Of a stretch of 64,000 nucleotides of DNA, positions 34,020 to 41,133 are shown one piece after another. The stretch is from CAYNNQ01 sp964398785 (GTDB taxonomy: Bacteria > Desulfobacterota > Desulfovibrionia > Desulfovibrionales > Desulfonatronovibrionaceae). Below the pieces are notes generated by a model. It saw only the letters and a program-made list of their open reading frames with translations, was not told the origin of the DNA and made no database searches. Both the position numbers and the translations under genes were made by a program. Every line of letters begins with the position of its first letter. Within the stretch, counting starts at the first letter, position 1. The stretch spans positions 113,949-177,948 of the forward strand of contig CAYNNQ010000001.1 in assembly GCA_964398785.1 (NCBI GenBank). Reading direction: 5' to 3'.

Positions 34020-34805
34020 ATGAATCCGGAACAAGCCTGGGAGAATTTAAAAAGAGTTTTCCAGGATTTTCCAGGCCCTTTTGTTCTTGCCTTTTCCGGA
34101 GGAATCGATAGCCGCTTTCTGGCCGCCAGTGCGCGTATCTTGGGTGTGGATTTTTTTGCCTGCACTCTTTGGGGACCGCACTTGACCCCCTCGGAGATAG
34201 AAAAAGCGAAAAACTGGACTAAAAAGCGACAAATAACTCACAAATTTTTGGATTTCGATCCGCTTTTGCGGAAAGAAATTCGGAAAAATCCACAAAAAAG
34301 GTGTTATTTTTGCAAAAAGGAAATTTTGAAGTGCTTGCGTCCGTTATCTGCGGGGATAATGGACGGGAGCAACAAGGATGATTTCGAGTCCGATCGTCCG
34401 GGAATATACGCTTTGCAGGAGGAAAATGTTTTAAGCCCCCTTGCTCTGGCCGGCATGGACAAGACTCTAGTCCGCCATTTGGCCGGAAAAATAGGTGTGG
34501 AAGACTGTGCCCAGCCGTCCAGATCCTGTCTCATGACCCGGTTATCTCCGGATATTGATTTAAATTGTGGGGTGCTTTTCGCCCTGCGGGATTGCGAGGA
34601 AAAATTATTTAATAGGGGTTTTTGCGATTTTCGGGTCCGGATTTTTCCAGAAGAGGTGGGGATTATATTAAATAAGAGGGAAAAGGATTCCTTTTCCCCG
34701 GTTAGCTCGGAAATAATTTCTTACGTACAGGAAAGGCTTAATAAATCCGTTTCTGTATATTTTACTTCCTGTGTTTCCGGTTTTTCCCCAAGAGAAAATA
34801 TTTAA
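34020..34805 (+). CDS. LarE-like PP-loop ATP-dependent sulfurtransferase
   Basis: The 261-residue protein has a PP-loop AFSGGIDSRF (residues 24-33), the NPQKRCYFCKKEIL motif and DGSNKDDFESDRPG, all typical of the LarE/ExsB-like family. The segment QPSRSCLMTRL contains a Cys at the place where LarE of Lactiplantibacillus gives up its own sulfur. LarE makes the nickel-pincer cofactor of lactate racemase, but most relatives are uncharacterised. It lies 24 bases after the homocysteine protein, which suggests a shared role in sulfur transfer. Confidence 0.82.
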   Translation: MNPEQAWENLKRVFQDFPGPFVLAFSGGIDSRFLAASARILGVDFFACTLWGPHLTPSEIEKAKNWTKKRQITHKFLDFDPLLRKEIRKNPQKRCYFCKKEILKCLRPLSAGIMDGSNKDDFESDRPGIYALQEENVLSPLALAGMDKTLVRHLAGKIGVEDCAQPSRSCLMTRLSPDIDLNCGVLFALRDCEEKLFNRGFCDFRVRIFPEEVGIILNKREKDSFSPVSSEIISYVQERLNKSVSVYFTSCVSGFSPRENI

Positions 34806-34831
34806 TTAAATTAGAAATTTGGATAATAAAA

Positions 34832-35893
34832 ATGGATGTTTTTCAAAAGCGAAGGCAGAGGCTGCGGCAGAAAATGCAGGAGCAGGGTCTACAATTTTTG
34901 CTTATAAGCGGGGATAAAAACAGGTATTATCTTTCCGGTTTTGAATTGAGCGATCCGCAATGCAACGAGAGTGCCGGTTTTTTCCTTTTGGGGCAGGAAG
35001 AGATTTGTCTTTTTACTGATCCGCGCTATGAACAGACCGCTGAAGACTGTCTCGGAGCGGATAGTATTTGTGTCTACAGACAGAACAAAGCAGAAAAGAT
35101 AAGAGATTTTCTGCATGAAAGAAAAATAAAGAATCTACATTTCGAACCCTTGCATCTGAGCTGCGAGACATATTTCCAGCTGCAAAAAGAGGGGGTTACT
35201 CTTAACCCCGCCCCAAGGCTATTTGTGGAAGAAGAAAGGATGATCAAGGATGAAGAGGAAATAAAGGCTTTGGAACGTTCCTGTTCATTGAACCACAAGG
35301 TTTTTGAGCAGGTTCAGGATTATTTGTATCCGGGAATCAAGGAAAGTGAACTGGCCTGGGAGGTGGAAAAACTTTTTCGTTCCCAGGGAGCGGAAGAACT
35401 CAGTTTTTCCACTATAGCCGCCTTCGGGAAAAAGGGGGCTCTTCCCCATGCAGTCCCCGGCGAGAGAGTATTGAAAGAAAATGATTGTGTTCTTTTGGAT
35501 ATGGGCTGCCGTATGAACGGTTACTGTTCCGATCAGAGCAGATCTTTTCTTGTAGGTGAAGTGAACCGCTTCAAGGAGGTTATATCCATGGTCCAGGAGG
35601 CCCAAAAGAAGGCCATTGAGGAAATAAAGCCGGGAATGGAGATAAAAGAGGCCTATGCTCTGGCTCGGGAATGTTTTCGGAAATATGGGGAAGATAACAG
35701 GTTTATACATGCCCTGGGTCACGGTATAGGTTTGGAAACCCACGAACCACCGAGTTTGAGTCCGCTAGCGGAAGGTGTATTCAAGCCCGGCATGGTGGTG
35801 ACTGTGGAGCCGGGTCTGTATTATCCCCATTGGGGAGGGGTGCGCTGGGAGCATATGGTCCATGTCCAGGAAAACGGGGCACGGGTATTGTAA
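34832..35893 (+). CDS. pepQ: Xaa-Pro aminopeptidase/dipeptidase, family M24
   Basis: The 353-residue protein has an N-terminal creatinase-like domain and a C-terminal pita-bread fold. The dinuclear metal ligands are visible in LLDMGCRMNGYCSDQSR (two Asp), HALGHGIGLETHE (His), VVTVEPGLY (Glu) and GVRWEHMV (Glu). It cleaves peptides with proline at the second position in the cytoplasm. The length matches bacterial PepQ/YqhT proteins. The upstream spacing to the LarE-like gene is 26 bases and the ribosome binding site is weak (GGATAATAAAA). Confidence 0.9.
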   Translation: MDVFQKRRQRLRQKMQEQGLQFLLISGDKNRYYLSGFELSDPQCNESAGFFLLGQEEICLFTDPRYEQTAEDCLGADSICVYRQNKAEKIRDFLHERKIKNLHFEPLHLSCETYFQLQKEGVTLNPAPRLFVEEERMIKDEEEIKALERSCSLNHKVFEQVQDYLYPGIKESELAWEVEKLFRSQGAEELSFSTIAAFGKKGALPHAVPGERVLKENDCVLLDMGCRMNGYCSDQSRSFLVGEVNRFKEVISMVQEAQKKAIEEIKPGMEIKEAYALARECFRKYGEDNRFIHALGHGIGLETHEPPSLSPLAEGVFKPGMVVTVEPGLYYPHWGGVRWEHMVHVQENGARVL

Positions 35894-35914
35894 TTGGAGA
35901 GAAGGGAGGATCGG

Positions 35915-36529
35915 ATGACCAGCTGTGATCGGAATATTGTCGAATATCGCGGGGCTGTCCGCCGCAGGCACAGGGAGGATTTAAACAGGCACAAAAGTGG
36001 CGTTTTCTGGCTAACCGGCCTTTCCGGTTCCGGGAAATCCACTTTGGCCCATCTTGTAGAGGAACGTCTCCATAAACTGAATATGCGCACTTACGTTTTT
36101 GATGGAGACAACGTGCGCAAAGGCCTGTGCCGCGATTTAAGCTTTTCTCCGGAGGGGCGTTCGGAAAATTTACGGCGTATCGGGGAAATGTCCAGGCTGT
36201 TCACTGACGCGGGTATAACCTGTTTAACCGCTTTTATTTCCCCTTATCGCGAGGATAGGGATAAGATCAAATGCCTTATCGGTCGCCGCGATTTTTATGA
36301 GATATATGTTAAATGTCCCTTGGAGGTATGCGAAAAAAGGGATGTGAAGGGGTTGTATTCTCTGGCCAGGCAGGGGAAAATAAAGAATTATACCGGGATC
36401 TCTTCCCCTTATGAGGAACCAGAGGATCCGGATCTGGTTTTGGAAACCGACAAGTGTTCAGTTGAGGAATGCGTTGATCAGTTGACTGATTTTATAAAAA
36501 GCAATCTGCAGTTACCCAAAAAAGATTAA
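35915..36529 (+). CDS. cysC: adenylylsulfate kinase
   Basis: The 204-residue kinase phosphorylates APS to PAPS. It carries a P-loop GLSGSGKST, YVFDGDNVRKGLCRDLSFS (the DGDNxR motif) and ENLRRIGEMSRLFTDAG. The ATG at 35915 is preceded by GGGAGG, so the TTG 21 bases upstream is rejected. In a sulfate reducer, APS is normally reduced directly, so PAPS is more likely used for sulfation of surface glycans or metabolites. It follows pepQ by 21 bases and precedes hemL by 35 bases. Confidence 0.93.
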   Translation: MTSCDRNIVEYRGAVRRRHREDLNRHKSGVFWLTGLSGSGKSTLAHLVEERLHKLNMRTYVFDGDNVRKGLCRDLSFSPEGRSENLRRIGEMSRLFTDAGITCLTAFISPYREDRDKIKCLIGRRDFYEIYVKCPLEVCEKRDVKGLYSLARQGKIKNYTGISSPYEEPEDPDLVLETDKCSVEECVDQLTDFIKSNLQLPKKD

Positions 36530-36564
36530 TATTTCAAGTGATGAAGCAGAAAAGGAGTCTTTAT

Positions 36565-37833
36565 ATGCACCAATCAGATGAGCTTTTTGTTCAGGCCCAA
36601 GAGTTGATACCAGGCGGTGTAAACAGCCCGGTTCGGGCCTGCAGGAGCGTGGAAGATGAACCCATGTTTATAGAGCGTGCCGATGGGTGCCGGATGTATA
36701 ATGAGGACGGACAGGAATTCATTGATTATGTAATGTCTTGGGGGCCTATGCTTTTGGGACACAATCATCCGGAAGTGGTCCGCGCCCTGGAGGAAGCAAT
36801 GCAAAAGGGCATTTCCTTTGGGGCCCCCTGTCGAGGGGAAATTCAGCTTTCCCAGCGTATAATAGATGCTTTGCCCGGTGTGGAAATGATTCGCATGGTC
36901 AATTCCGGGACTGAGGCGAATATGAGCGCCCTGCGTTTGGCCCGGGCCTACACCGGTAGAAACAAGGTAGTGAAATTCGTAGGGGGCTATCATGGCCATG
37001 TGGATGCCTTTCTGGCCAGTGCGGGCTCCGGGATGGCCACCTTGTCCATACCCGGGACACCGGGAGTTCCGGAAGAGATTGTCCGGGACACGCTGTTGGC
37101 GGATTACAATAATCTGGAACAGGTCCGGGAATTGTTCGCGAACCACGGTGAGGAGATTGCCGCGGTTTTCCTAGAACCTGTTGCCGGAAATATGGGCTGT
37201 GTATTACCCGAAGAAGGATTCTTATCCGGATTGCGGGAATTGACTGAAAATTATGGGAGCCTACTGGTTTTTGACGAGGTTATTACCGGTTTCCGGGCCG
37301 GATTCAATGGTGCCCAGGGAGTTTTCGGGGTAACTCCGGATTTGACCTGCTTGGGAAAAATAATCGGCGGGGGTATGCCGGTCGGTGCCTATGGCGGCTC
37401 CCGGGAGATAATGGCCCGTATTGCTCCCTGCGGAGAAGTCTATCAGGCCGGAACGCTGGCAGGCAATCCCTTGGCCATGGCTTGTGGTGCAGCTACACTG
37501 CGTACTCTACAAAATCTTGATTATGGACAGCTGGCTGCGGATACCCGCAATCTGGCCGGAGAAATGCGCGAAATACTGGTTGGTAAGGGAGTCCCGGTCC
37601 AACTCAATCAAATAGGTTCCATGTTTACTCTGTTCTTTACCGAGGAGGAGGTCCGGGACTTTGCTTCGGCCCAGAAGACGGATGCGGAACTGTTTAAAAC
37701 TTTTTACAAACAGATGCGGGAGCAGGGTATATATATCGCCCCTTCCAATTTTGAATGCACATTCAATTCCTTTGCCCACACCGCCGCGGACTGGGAAAAA
37801 ACCCTTGAGGCGGTTAAAAAGGTGCAATTTTAA
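36565..37833 (+). CDS. hemL: glutamate-1-semialdehyde 2,1-aminomutase
   Basis: The 422-residue PLP enzyme makes 5-aminolevulinate in the C5 heme pathway. GGVNSPVRAC near the start, GGYHGHVDAF, VFDEVITGFR and the catalytic Lys in LTCLGKIIGGGMPVGAYGG are family hallmarks. The ATG at 36565 is preceded by AAAAGGAG at a 7-base gap; an upstream ATG at 36541 has no such site. The gene precedes a multiheme cytochrome gene, which depends on heme supply. Confidence 0.95.
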   Translation: MHQSDELFVQAQELIPGGVNSPVRACRSVEDEPMFIERADGCRMYNEDGQEFIDYVMSWGPMLLGHNHPEVVRALEEAMQKGISFGAPCRGEIQLSQRIIDALPGVEMIRMVNSGTEANMSALRLARAYTGRNKVVKFVGGYHGHVDAFLASAGSGMATLSIPGTPGVPEEIVRDTLLADYNNLEQVRELFANHGEEIAAVFLEPVAGNMGCVLPEEGFLSGLRELTENYGSLLVFDEVITGFRAGFNGAQGVFGVTPDLTCLGKIIGGGMPVGAYGGSREIMARIAPCGEVYQAGTLAGNPLAMACGAATLRTLQNLDYGQLAADTRNLAGEMREILVGKGVPVQLNQIGSMFTLFFTEEEVRDFASAQKTDAELFKTFYKQMREQGIYIAPSNFECTFNSFAHTAADWEKTLEAVKKVQF

Positions 37834-37844
37834 AAGGTTCCACC

Positions 37845-37931
37845 TTGACAGGGTAGATTGAACTAATTTAACCAAGAATTAACTTGTGCATTTTATTACA
37901 AGCAACCATAAAAAAAGGAGGTGAAATAAAA
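37845..37931 (+). promoter_or_regulatory. promoter and leader of the cytochrome c3 gene
   Basis: TTGACA at 37845-37850 is a perfect -35. The -10 is poor (TTAACC-like, 17 bases later). The leader ends with a very strong AAAAAAGGAGGTG before the ATG at 37932. Confidence 0.45.
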
Positions 37932-38330
37932 ATGAAAAAGTCTATGCTGGTAACTTTGGCTTGTGTTGCATTGGTGGGAGTTTTCTTGTTGCCCAATCTA
38001 TATGCTGTGGATGCTCCGGGGAAGTTGACCATAAAACCGCCCGAGGGCGTAAAGGCACGCAAGAGCCCGGTGGATTTCCCTCATGCCAAGCACAGTGATT
38101 ATGATTGCACCAAATGCCATCATATGTGGGACGGGAAATCCGAGATTAAGCCGTGTACGGACTCTGGCTGTCATGACGTGGTGGATCCCAGCCCCAAGGA
38201 AAGAAGGAGCATTAAATATTATTACAACGCTTACCATGATCAGTGCTTCAAGGGTTGTCATAGAGATTTGAAGAAGGCTGGCAAACCTGCAGGTCCAACA
38301 TCCTGTAACGGTTGTCATCCTAGAAAGTAG
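37932..38330 (+). CDS. tetraheme cytochrome c3 (class III), periplasmic
   Basis: The 132-residue precursor has a signal peptide (KKSMLVTLACVALVGVFLLPNLYA, cleaved before VDAPG). Four heme sites are CTKCH, CTDSGCH, CFKGCH and CNGCH. The order CX2CH, CX4CH, third, fourth matches class III, but the third is CX3CH, which is unusual. Conserved His in FPHAKH, CHH and AYHDQC are likely axial ligands. Such proteins carry electrons between periplasmic hydrogenases or formate dehydrogenases and membrane complexes in sulfate reducers. The start is fixed by the strong leader; a terminator follows directly. Confidence 0.93.
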   Translation: MKKSMLVTLACVALVGVFLLPNLYAVDAPGKLTIKPPEGVKARKSPVDFPHAKHSDYDCTKCHHMWDGKSEIKPCTDSGCHDVVDPSPKERRSIKYYYNAYHDQCFKGCHRDLKKAGKPAGPTSCNGCHPRK

Positions 38331-38340
38331 CTTGAACTTG

Positions 38341-38370
38341 AAAAATGGGGGAGGTATTCCCCCATTTTTT
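38341..38370 (+). terminator. intrinsic terminator after cytochrome c3
   Basis: AAAAATGGGGG and CCCCCATTTTTT arms enclose an 8-base loop, ending in a T run. It lies 10 bases after the cytochrome stop and before the true start of the next gene. Confidence 0.85.
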
Positions 38371-38383
38371 CCCGGGGGCTGAT

Positions 38384-39769
38384 ATGGCGGATGAGGGCAA
38401 AGATTTAGAACAGGAAGAGGAAGTTATTGAACTTACCGATATTGTCGAACAGGGCGACGCCAAGTCCGAAAACAAGGAAAAAAACTCGGAACAAAAAGAA
38501 CAGGCCGAAGATTTTGCAACAGAACCGGTTGCCGGGAGTGATGATTTCCACGACGGGGAGCTAGAGGATCTTTTTAAGGACCTTGATGCCGAGGGTGGAG
38601 AAGAAAGCGCGGATTCCGCTGAACAGACAAAAGAAAGCGAGTCTTCTTCCGGATCGGAGGAAGAAACCCTGGATTTCGACTCTATGTTTGAAGAAATGGG
38701 CGAACCGCAAACCGGAGAAGAAAGTACAAAAGGGGAAGAGGATTCGGCCGATGAAGAGAAGGGAACGGATGATCCCGAGGAAAATGTACTGGGTGATTTG
38801 GACATTGATGACTTATTAAAAGAAGAAGGCGGGGAAGAAGAAGAAAGCGAAGGGGAGACCGCGGCAGAGAGCAAGGAAGCGGAAGATTCCGGATCTGGTG
38901 GGGAAAGCCCGGAGGAAATGCCCGATATTGAGGATGCGGACAATATTTTTGCCGATTTGCAGGAAGAGGGAAAAGAAGGTGAATCCCCAGTAGAGGGGCT
39001 GGAGGACACAGAGCCAGAGTCCCAGGAAGAAGCGGAACAACCCCCTCAAGAAAACAGCCAAGAAAAGGAAATGTCCACGGATACGGAAAAATTCCGTGAA
39101 GAATTGGATTCTCTGCGTGAGGAAAACCGCACCCGCCTGGAAGAATTATCGGAGCGTCTGGAAAACCTCTCCAACCGGCTAAGTGAAAGTGGATCCCCGG
39201 ATTCCACAGAAGAGCAGCTGAACAATCTGGAAAAGTCCTTTTCCTCTTTTGAGGATAGGATGCAGGAAGTGGAAAATTCCGTTTCCGAGATGAGAGAAAA
39301 AATAGAATCCCGGGATATAAGCGAGGATTACATCCGCAACCTGGCCGGGGAAGTTGTAGATACCAAGCTCAAAGAGTTCGAAGAGACTCAGTCCGCAGGG
39401 GACAATCAACAATTGAAGGAGGAGATTGTTTCCCAAGTGCAAGACTCTTTGCAGGAACAATTGGATTCTGTTCAGGAAAAACAGGGCAAGCTGGCCGAGG
39501 AAATGGAAAATGCCCTAAAGTATTGGGGAAAGCTGCAAGAAAAGATGGACAATCTGAGTAATCGGGTAGAGGAAGTCGCCCAGGGCCAGCCTGCTTCCGA
39601 GGAACTGGAAAAATTGGGCAATCTCCCTTCCGAAGGAGCATCAAAAGAGGATTTGCAGGGGATCAAATCCGATTTAGAAGATTATGTGCAAAAAGAGGTA
39701 CCCAAGGCAGCAGCCCAGGTAATCCGGGAGGAAATTTCTGCACTAACCAAAAAGGGAAATACATCCTGA
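38384..39769 (+). CDS. very acidic coiled-coil protein of unknown function
   Basis: I do not recognise this 461-residue protein. Residues 1-230 are dominated by Glu, Asp, Ser and Gly, with repeated blocks such as ELTDIVEQG, GELEDLFKDLD and VLGDLDIDDLL, each pairing a short Leu/Ile/Phe helix with acidic spacers. Residues about 235-460 form long heptad coiled coils (LREENRTRLEELSERLENLSNRL). There is no signal peptide or membrane segment. The start ATG at 38384 follows GGGGGCTGAT; the upstream in-frame ATG at 38345 lies inside a terminator and is rejected. Tandem terminators end the unit, so it is probably monocistronic. Confidence 0.7.
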   Translation: MADEGKDLEQEEEVIELTDIVEQGDAKSENKEKNSEQKEQAEDFATEPVAGSDDFHDGELEDLFKDLDAEGGEESADSAEQTKESESSSGSEEETLDFDSMFEEMGEPQTGEESTKGEEDSADEEKGTDDPEENVLGDLDIDDLLKEEGGEEEESEGETAAESKEAEDSGSGGESPEEMPDIEDADNIFADLQEEGKEGESPVEGLEDTEPESQEEAEQPPQENSQEKEMSTDTEKFREELDSLREENRTRLEELSERLENLSNRLSESGSPDSTEEQLNNLEKSFSSFEDRMQEVENSVSEMREKIESRDISEDYIRNLAGEVVDTKLKEFEETQSAGDNQQLKEEIVSQVQDSLQEQLDSVQEKQGKLAEEMENALKYWGKLQEKMDNLSNRVEEVAQGQPASEELEKLGNLPSEGASKEDLQGIKSDLEDYVQKEVPKAAAQVIREEISALTKKGNTS

Positions 39770-39815
39770 TTTACTGGTATATTTTTAAATCTCGACTCCT
39801 GTGGCCGCAAATGAT

Positions 39816-39848
39816 AAAGCCCTCCCAAAAGGGGAGGGCTTTTTGTTT
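39816..39848 (+). terminator. intrinsic terminator
   Basis: GCCCTCCC and GGGAGGGC arms with a short A-rich loop are flanked by AAA and followed by TTTTGTTTTT. Confidence 0.88.
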
Positions 39849-39859
39849 TTCCCTTTTTG

Positions 39860-39917
39860 CCGCCCGGTAATCGTCACCTGGCTGGTCACGACCATTTCCC
39901 GGCCGGGCGGTTTTTTT
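39860..39917 (+). terminator. second tandem terminator-like structure
   Basis: CCGCCCGG at 39860-39867 pairs with CCGGGCGG at 39903-39910, followed by seven T. An inner TCGTCACC/GGTCACGA stem pairs with one mismatch. It lies 12 bases after the first terminator and may be a backup or the end of a small RNA. Confidence 0.6.
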
Positions 39918-39969
39918 ATTTTTAACCAGGGCCACATTCTTTTCTCCAGCTTACCATCCCGGAGGGACT

Positions 39970-40155
39970 ATGGAACAGGAACAGAAGCAAACACTGCAGG
40001 TAGCCAAAGAGATAGTCGTCAAGTTCATTGAGATAGGCCGCATTTCACCAAGCAATTTTGCGGAACATTTTTCCTCTATTTATCATGAAGTTTCCAAGGC
40101 GGTCAGGGAAAACGATTCCCCGGAGGATAAAGAGGAAATAAATAGAGGCGGTTGA
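39970..40155 (+). CDS. small conserved-looking protein
   Basis: The 61-residue product (KEIVVKFIEIGRISPSNFAEHFSSIYHEVSKAV) looks like a compact helical domain with a charged tail. The start follows CCCGGAGGGACT, and the stop overlaps the start of the methyltransferase gene by one base (TGATG), which supports translation and coupling. I do not assign a function. Small proteins with the phrase IGRISPSNFAEHF occur in the Desulfovibrio group to my recollection, but this could not be checked. Confidence 0.65.
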   Translation: MEQEQKQTLQVAKEIVVKFIEIGRISPSNFAEHFSSIYHEVSKAVRENDSPEDKEEINRGG

Positions 40156-41018
40156 TGGCCAAAGATGAACACGGCCGCAAGGTCTCTGCATTGTTCGGGA
40201 GAATCGCCTCCTGGTATGATTTTTTGAATCATTTTTTGAGTCTGGGCCAGGATCTCCTTTGGCGTAAGCGCCTTATGCGCCATATTCGAAGTGGAAACAA
40301 AGGGGTGATGCTGGATCTTGCCGCCGGTACTTTGGATGTGAGTCGAGGGATAAAAAAGAAATTTTCCGGAAAGCGGGTGCTCAGCCTTGATTTTTCCTTA
40401 CCCATGCTTTTACGGGGCAAAGCCAAGTTGGGTCCAAAATACACAGGGATTTTCCCTGTACTGGGAGATATGACCCAAATTCCCCTGCCTGACTCAAGTG
40501 TAGACTGTGCTGCGGTGGCCTTTGGGATTAGGAATGTAAGTTCCAGAGAACTTACCTATGCCGAGGTCCTCCGGGTACTAAAGCCGGGGGGGCGTTTATG
40601 TATTTTGGAATTCGGCAGCGCTGGAACTCGTGTATGGAAAGGGATATATAATTTTTATCTAAATTGGGTACTGCCTTTTCTGGGAAAGATATTTTCCGGG
40701 GACTGGGCGGCCTATTCCTATCTTGCCCGCAGCATTAGCGAATTTCCCTCTCCCCGGATTCTGGGAATGGAACTGAATAGGGCTGGTTTTGCCCGTTTTT
40801 TTTATTATCCGCTTTGTTCGGGCATAGTTTATGTGCATGTAGCGGAAAAATCAAAATTTACTGGCGATAAACACCAACAGGACTCCAGCAACAATTGCGG
40901 TAATGCCCATTTTGCGCAACCGTCCGGAGCCGGATTCTGCCAGCATGGCCAGGACGCGGGGCATTTTTTCCGCCCAGATAAAATAGGGGATTCCTTCAAT
41001 AATAAAGGCAAGGCCTAA
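40155..41018 (+). CDS. menG: demethylmenaquinone methyltransferase (UbiE/MenG)
   Basis: The 287-residue SAM-dependent methyltransferase carries out the last step of menaquinone synthesis. FGRIASWYDFLNHFLSLGQDLLWRK, DLAAGTLDVSRGI (SAM motif I), FGIRNVSSRELTYAEVLRVLKPGGRL and YSYLARSISEFPSP are UbiE signatures. The family domain ends near YYPLCSGIVYVHVAEKSKF, about residue 235. The remaining 50 residues are an unrelated polar tail translated opposite a DUF2065 gene, so the reading frame seems extended by loss of a stop. mqnB, mqnD and a prenyl synthase follow nearby. Confidence 0.9.
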   Translation: MAKDEHGRKVSALFGRIASWYDFLNHFLSLGQDLLWRKRLMRHIRSGNKGVMLDLAAGTLDVSRGIKKKFSGKRVLSLDFSLPMLLRGKAKLGPKYTGIFPVLGDMTQIPLPDSSVDCAAVAFGIRNVSSRELTYAEVLRVLKPGGRLCILEFGSAGTRVWKGIYNFYLNWVLPFLGKIFSGDWAAYSYLARSISEFPSPRILGMELNRAGFARFFYYPLCSGIVYVHVAEKSKFTGDKHQQDSSNNCGNAHFAQPSGAGFCQHGQDAGHFFRPDKIGDSFNNKGKA

Positions 41019-41051
41019 CGCGCTTAGAAACAATTGGGTGTTGAAATGCAT
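40851..41051 (-). CDS. DUF2065 small membrane protein
   Basis: The 66-residue product (TQLFLSALGLAFIIEGIPYFIWAEKMPRVLAMLAE then ITAIVAGVLLVFIASKF) has two hydrophobic helices and the LALGLxLxIEG pattern of the DUF2065/YjeT family. Function is unknown. I prefer the ATG at 41051 because the family starts shortly before the first helix; an ATG at 41087 would add 12 residues. It lies antisense to the last 168 bases of the methyltransferase gene. Confidence 0.7.
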   Translation of the reverse strand: MHFNTQLFLSALGLAFIIEGIPYFIWAEKMPRVLAMLAESGSGRLRKMGITAIVAGVLLVFIASKF

Positions 41052-41133
41052 GGCCCGTGCATACCTTTGTGGAGTTCGCTTGTCCATGCTTTAGTTTTTT
41101 GTTTATAATATTTTGGTATAAATGAGGATAAAC

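Noticed and set aside
38320..39009. 229-residue Ser-rich minus-strand frame
   Set aside because: It is the antisense of the Glu/Asp-rich part of the acidic coiled-coil gene, which naturally reads as Ser runs.
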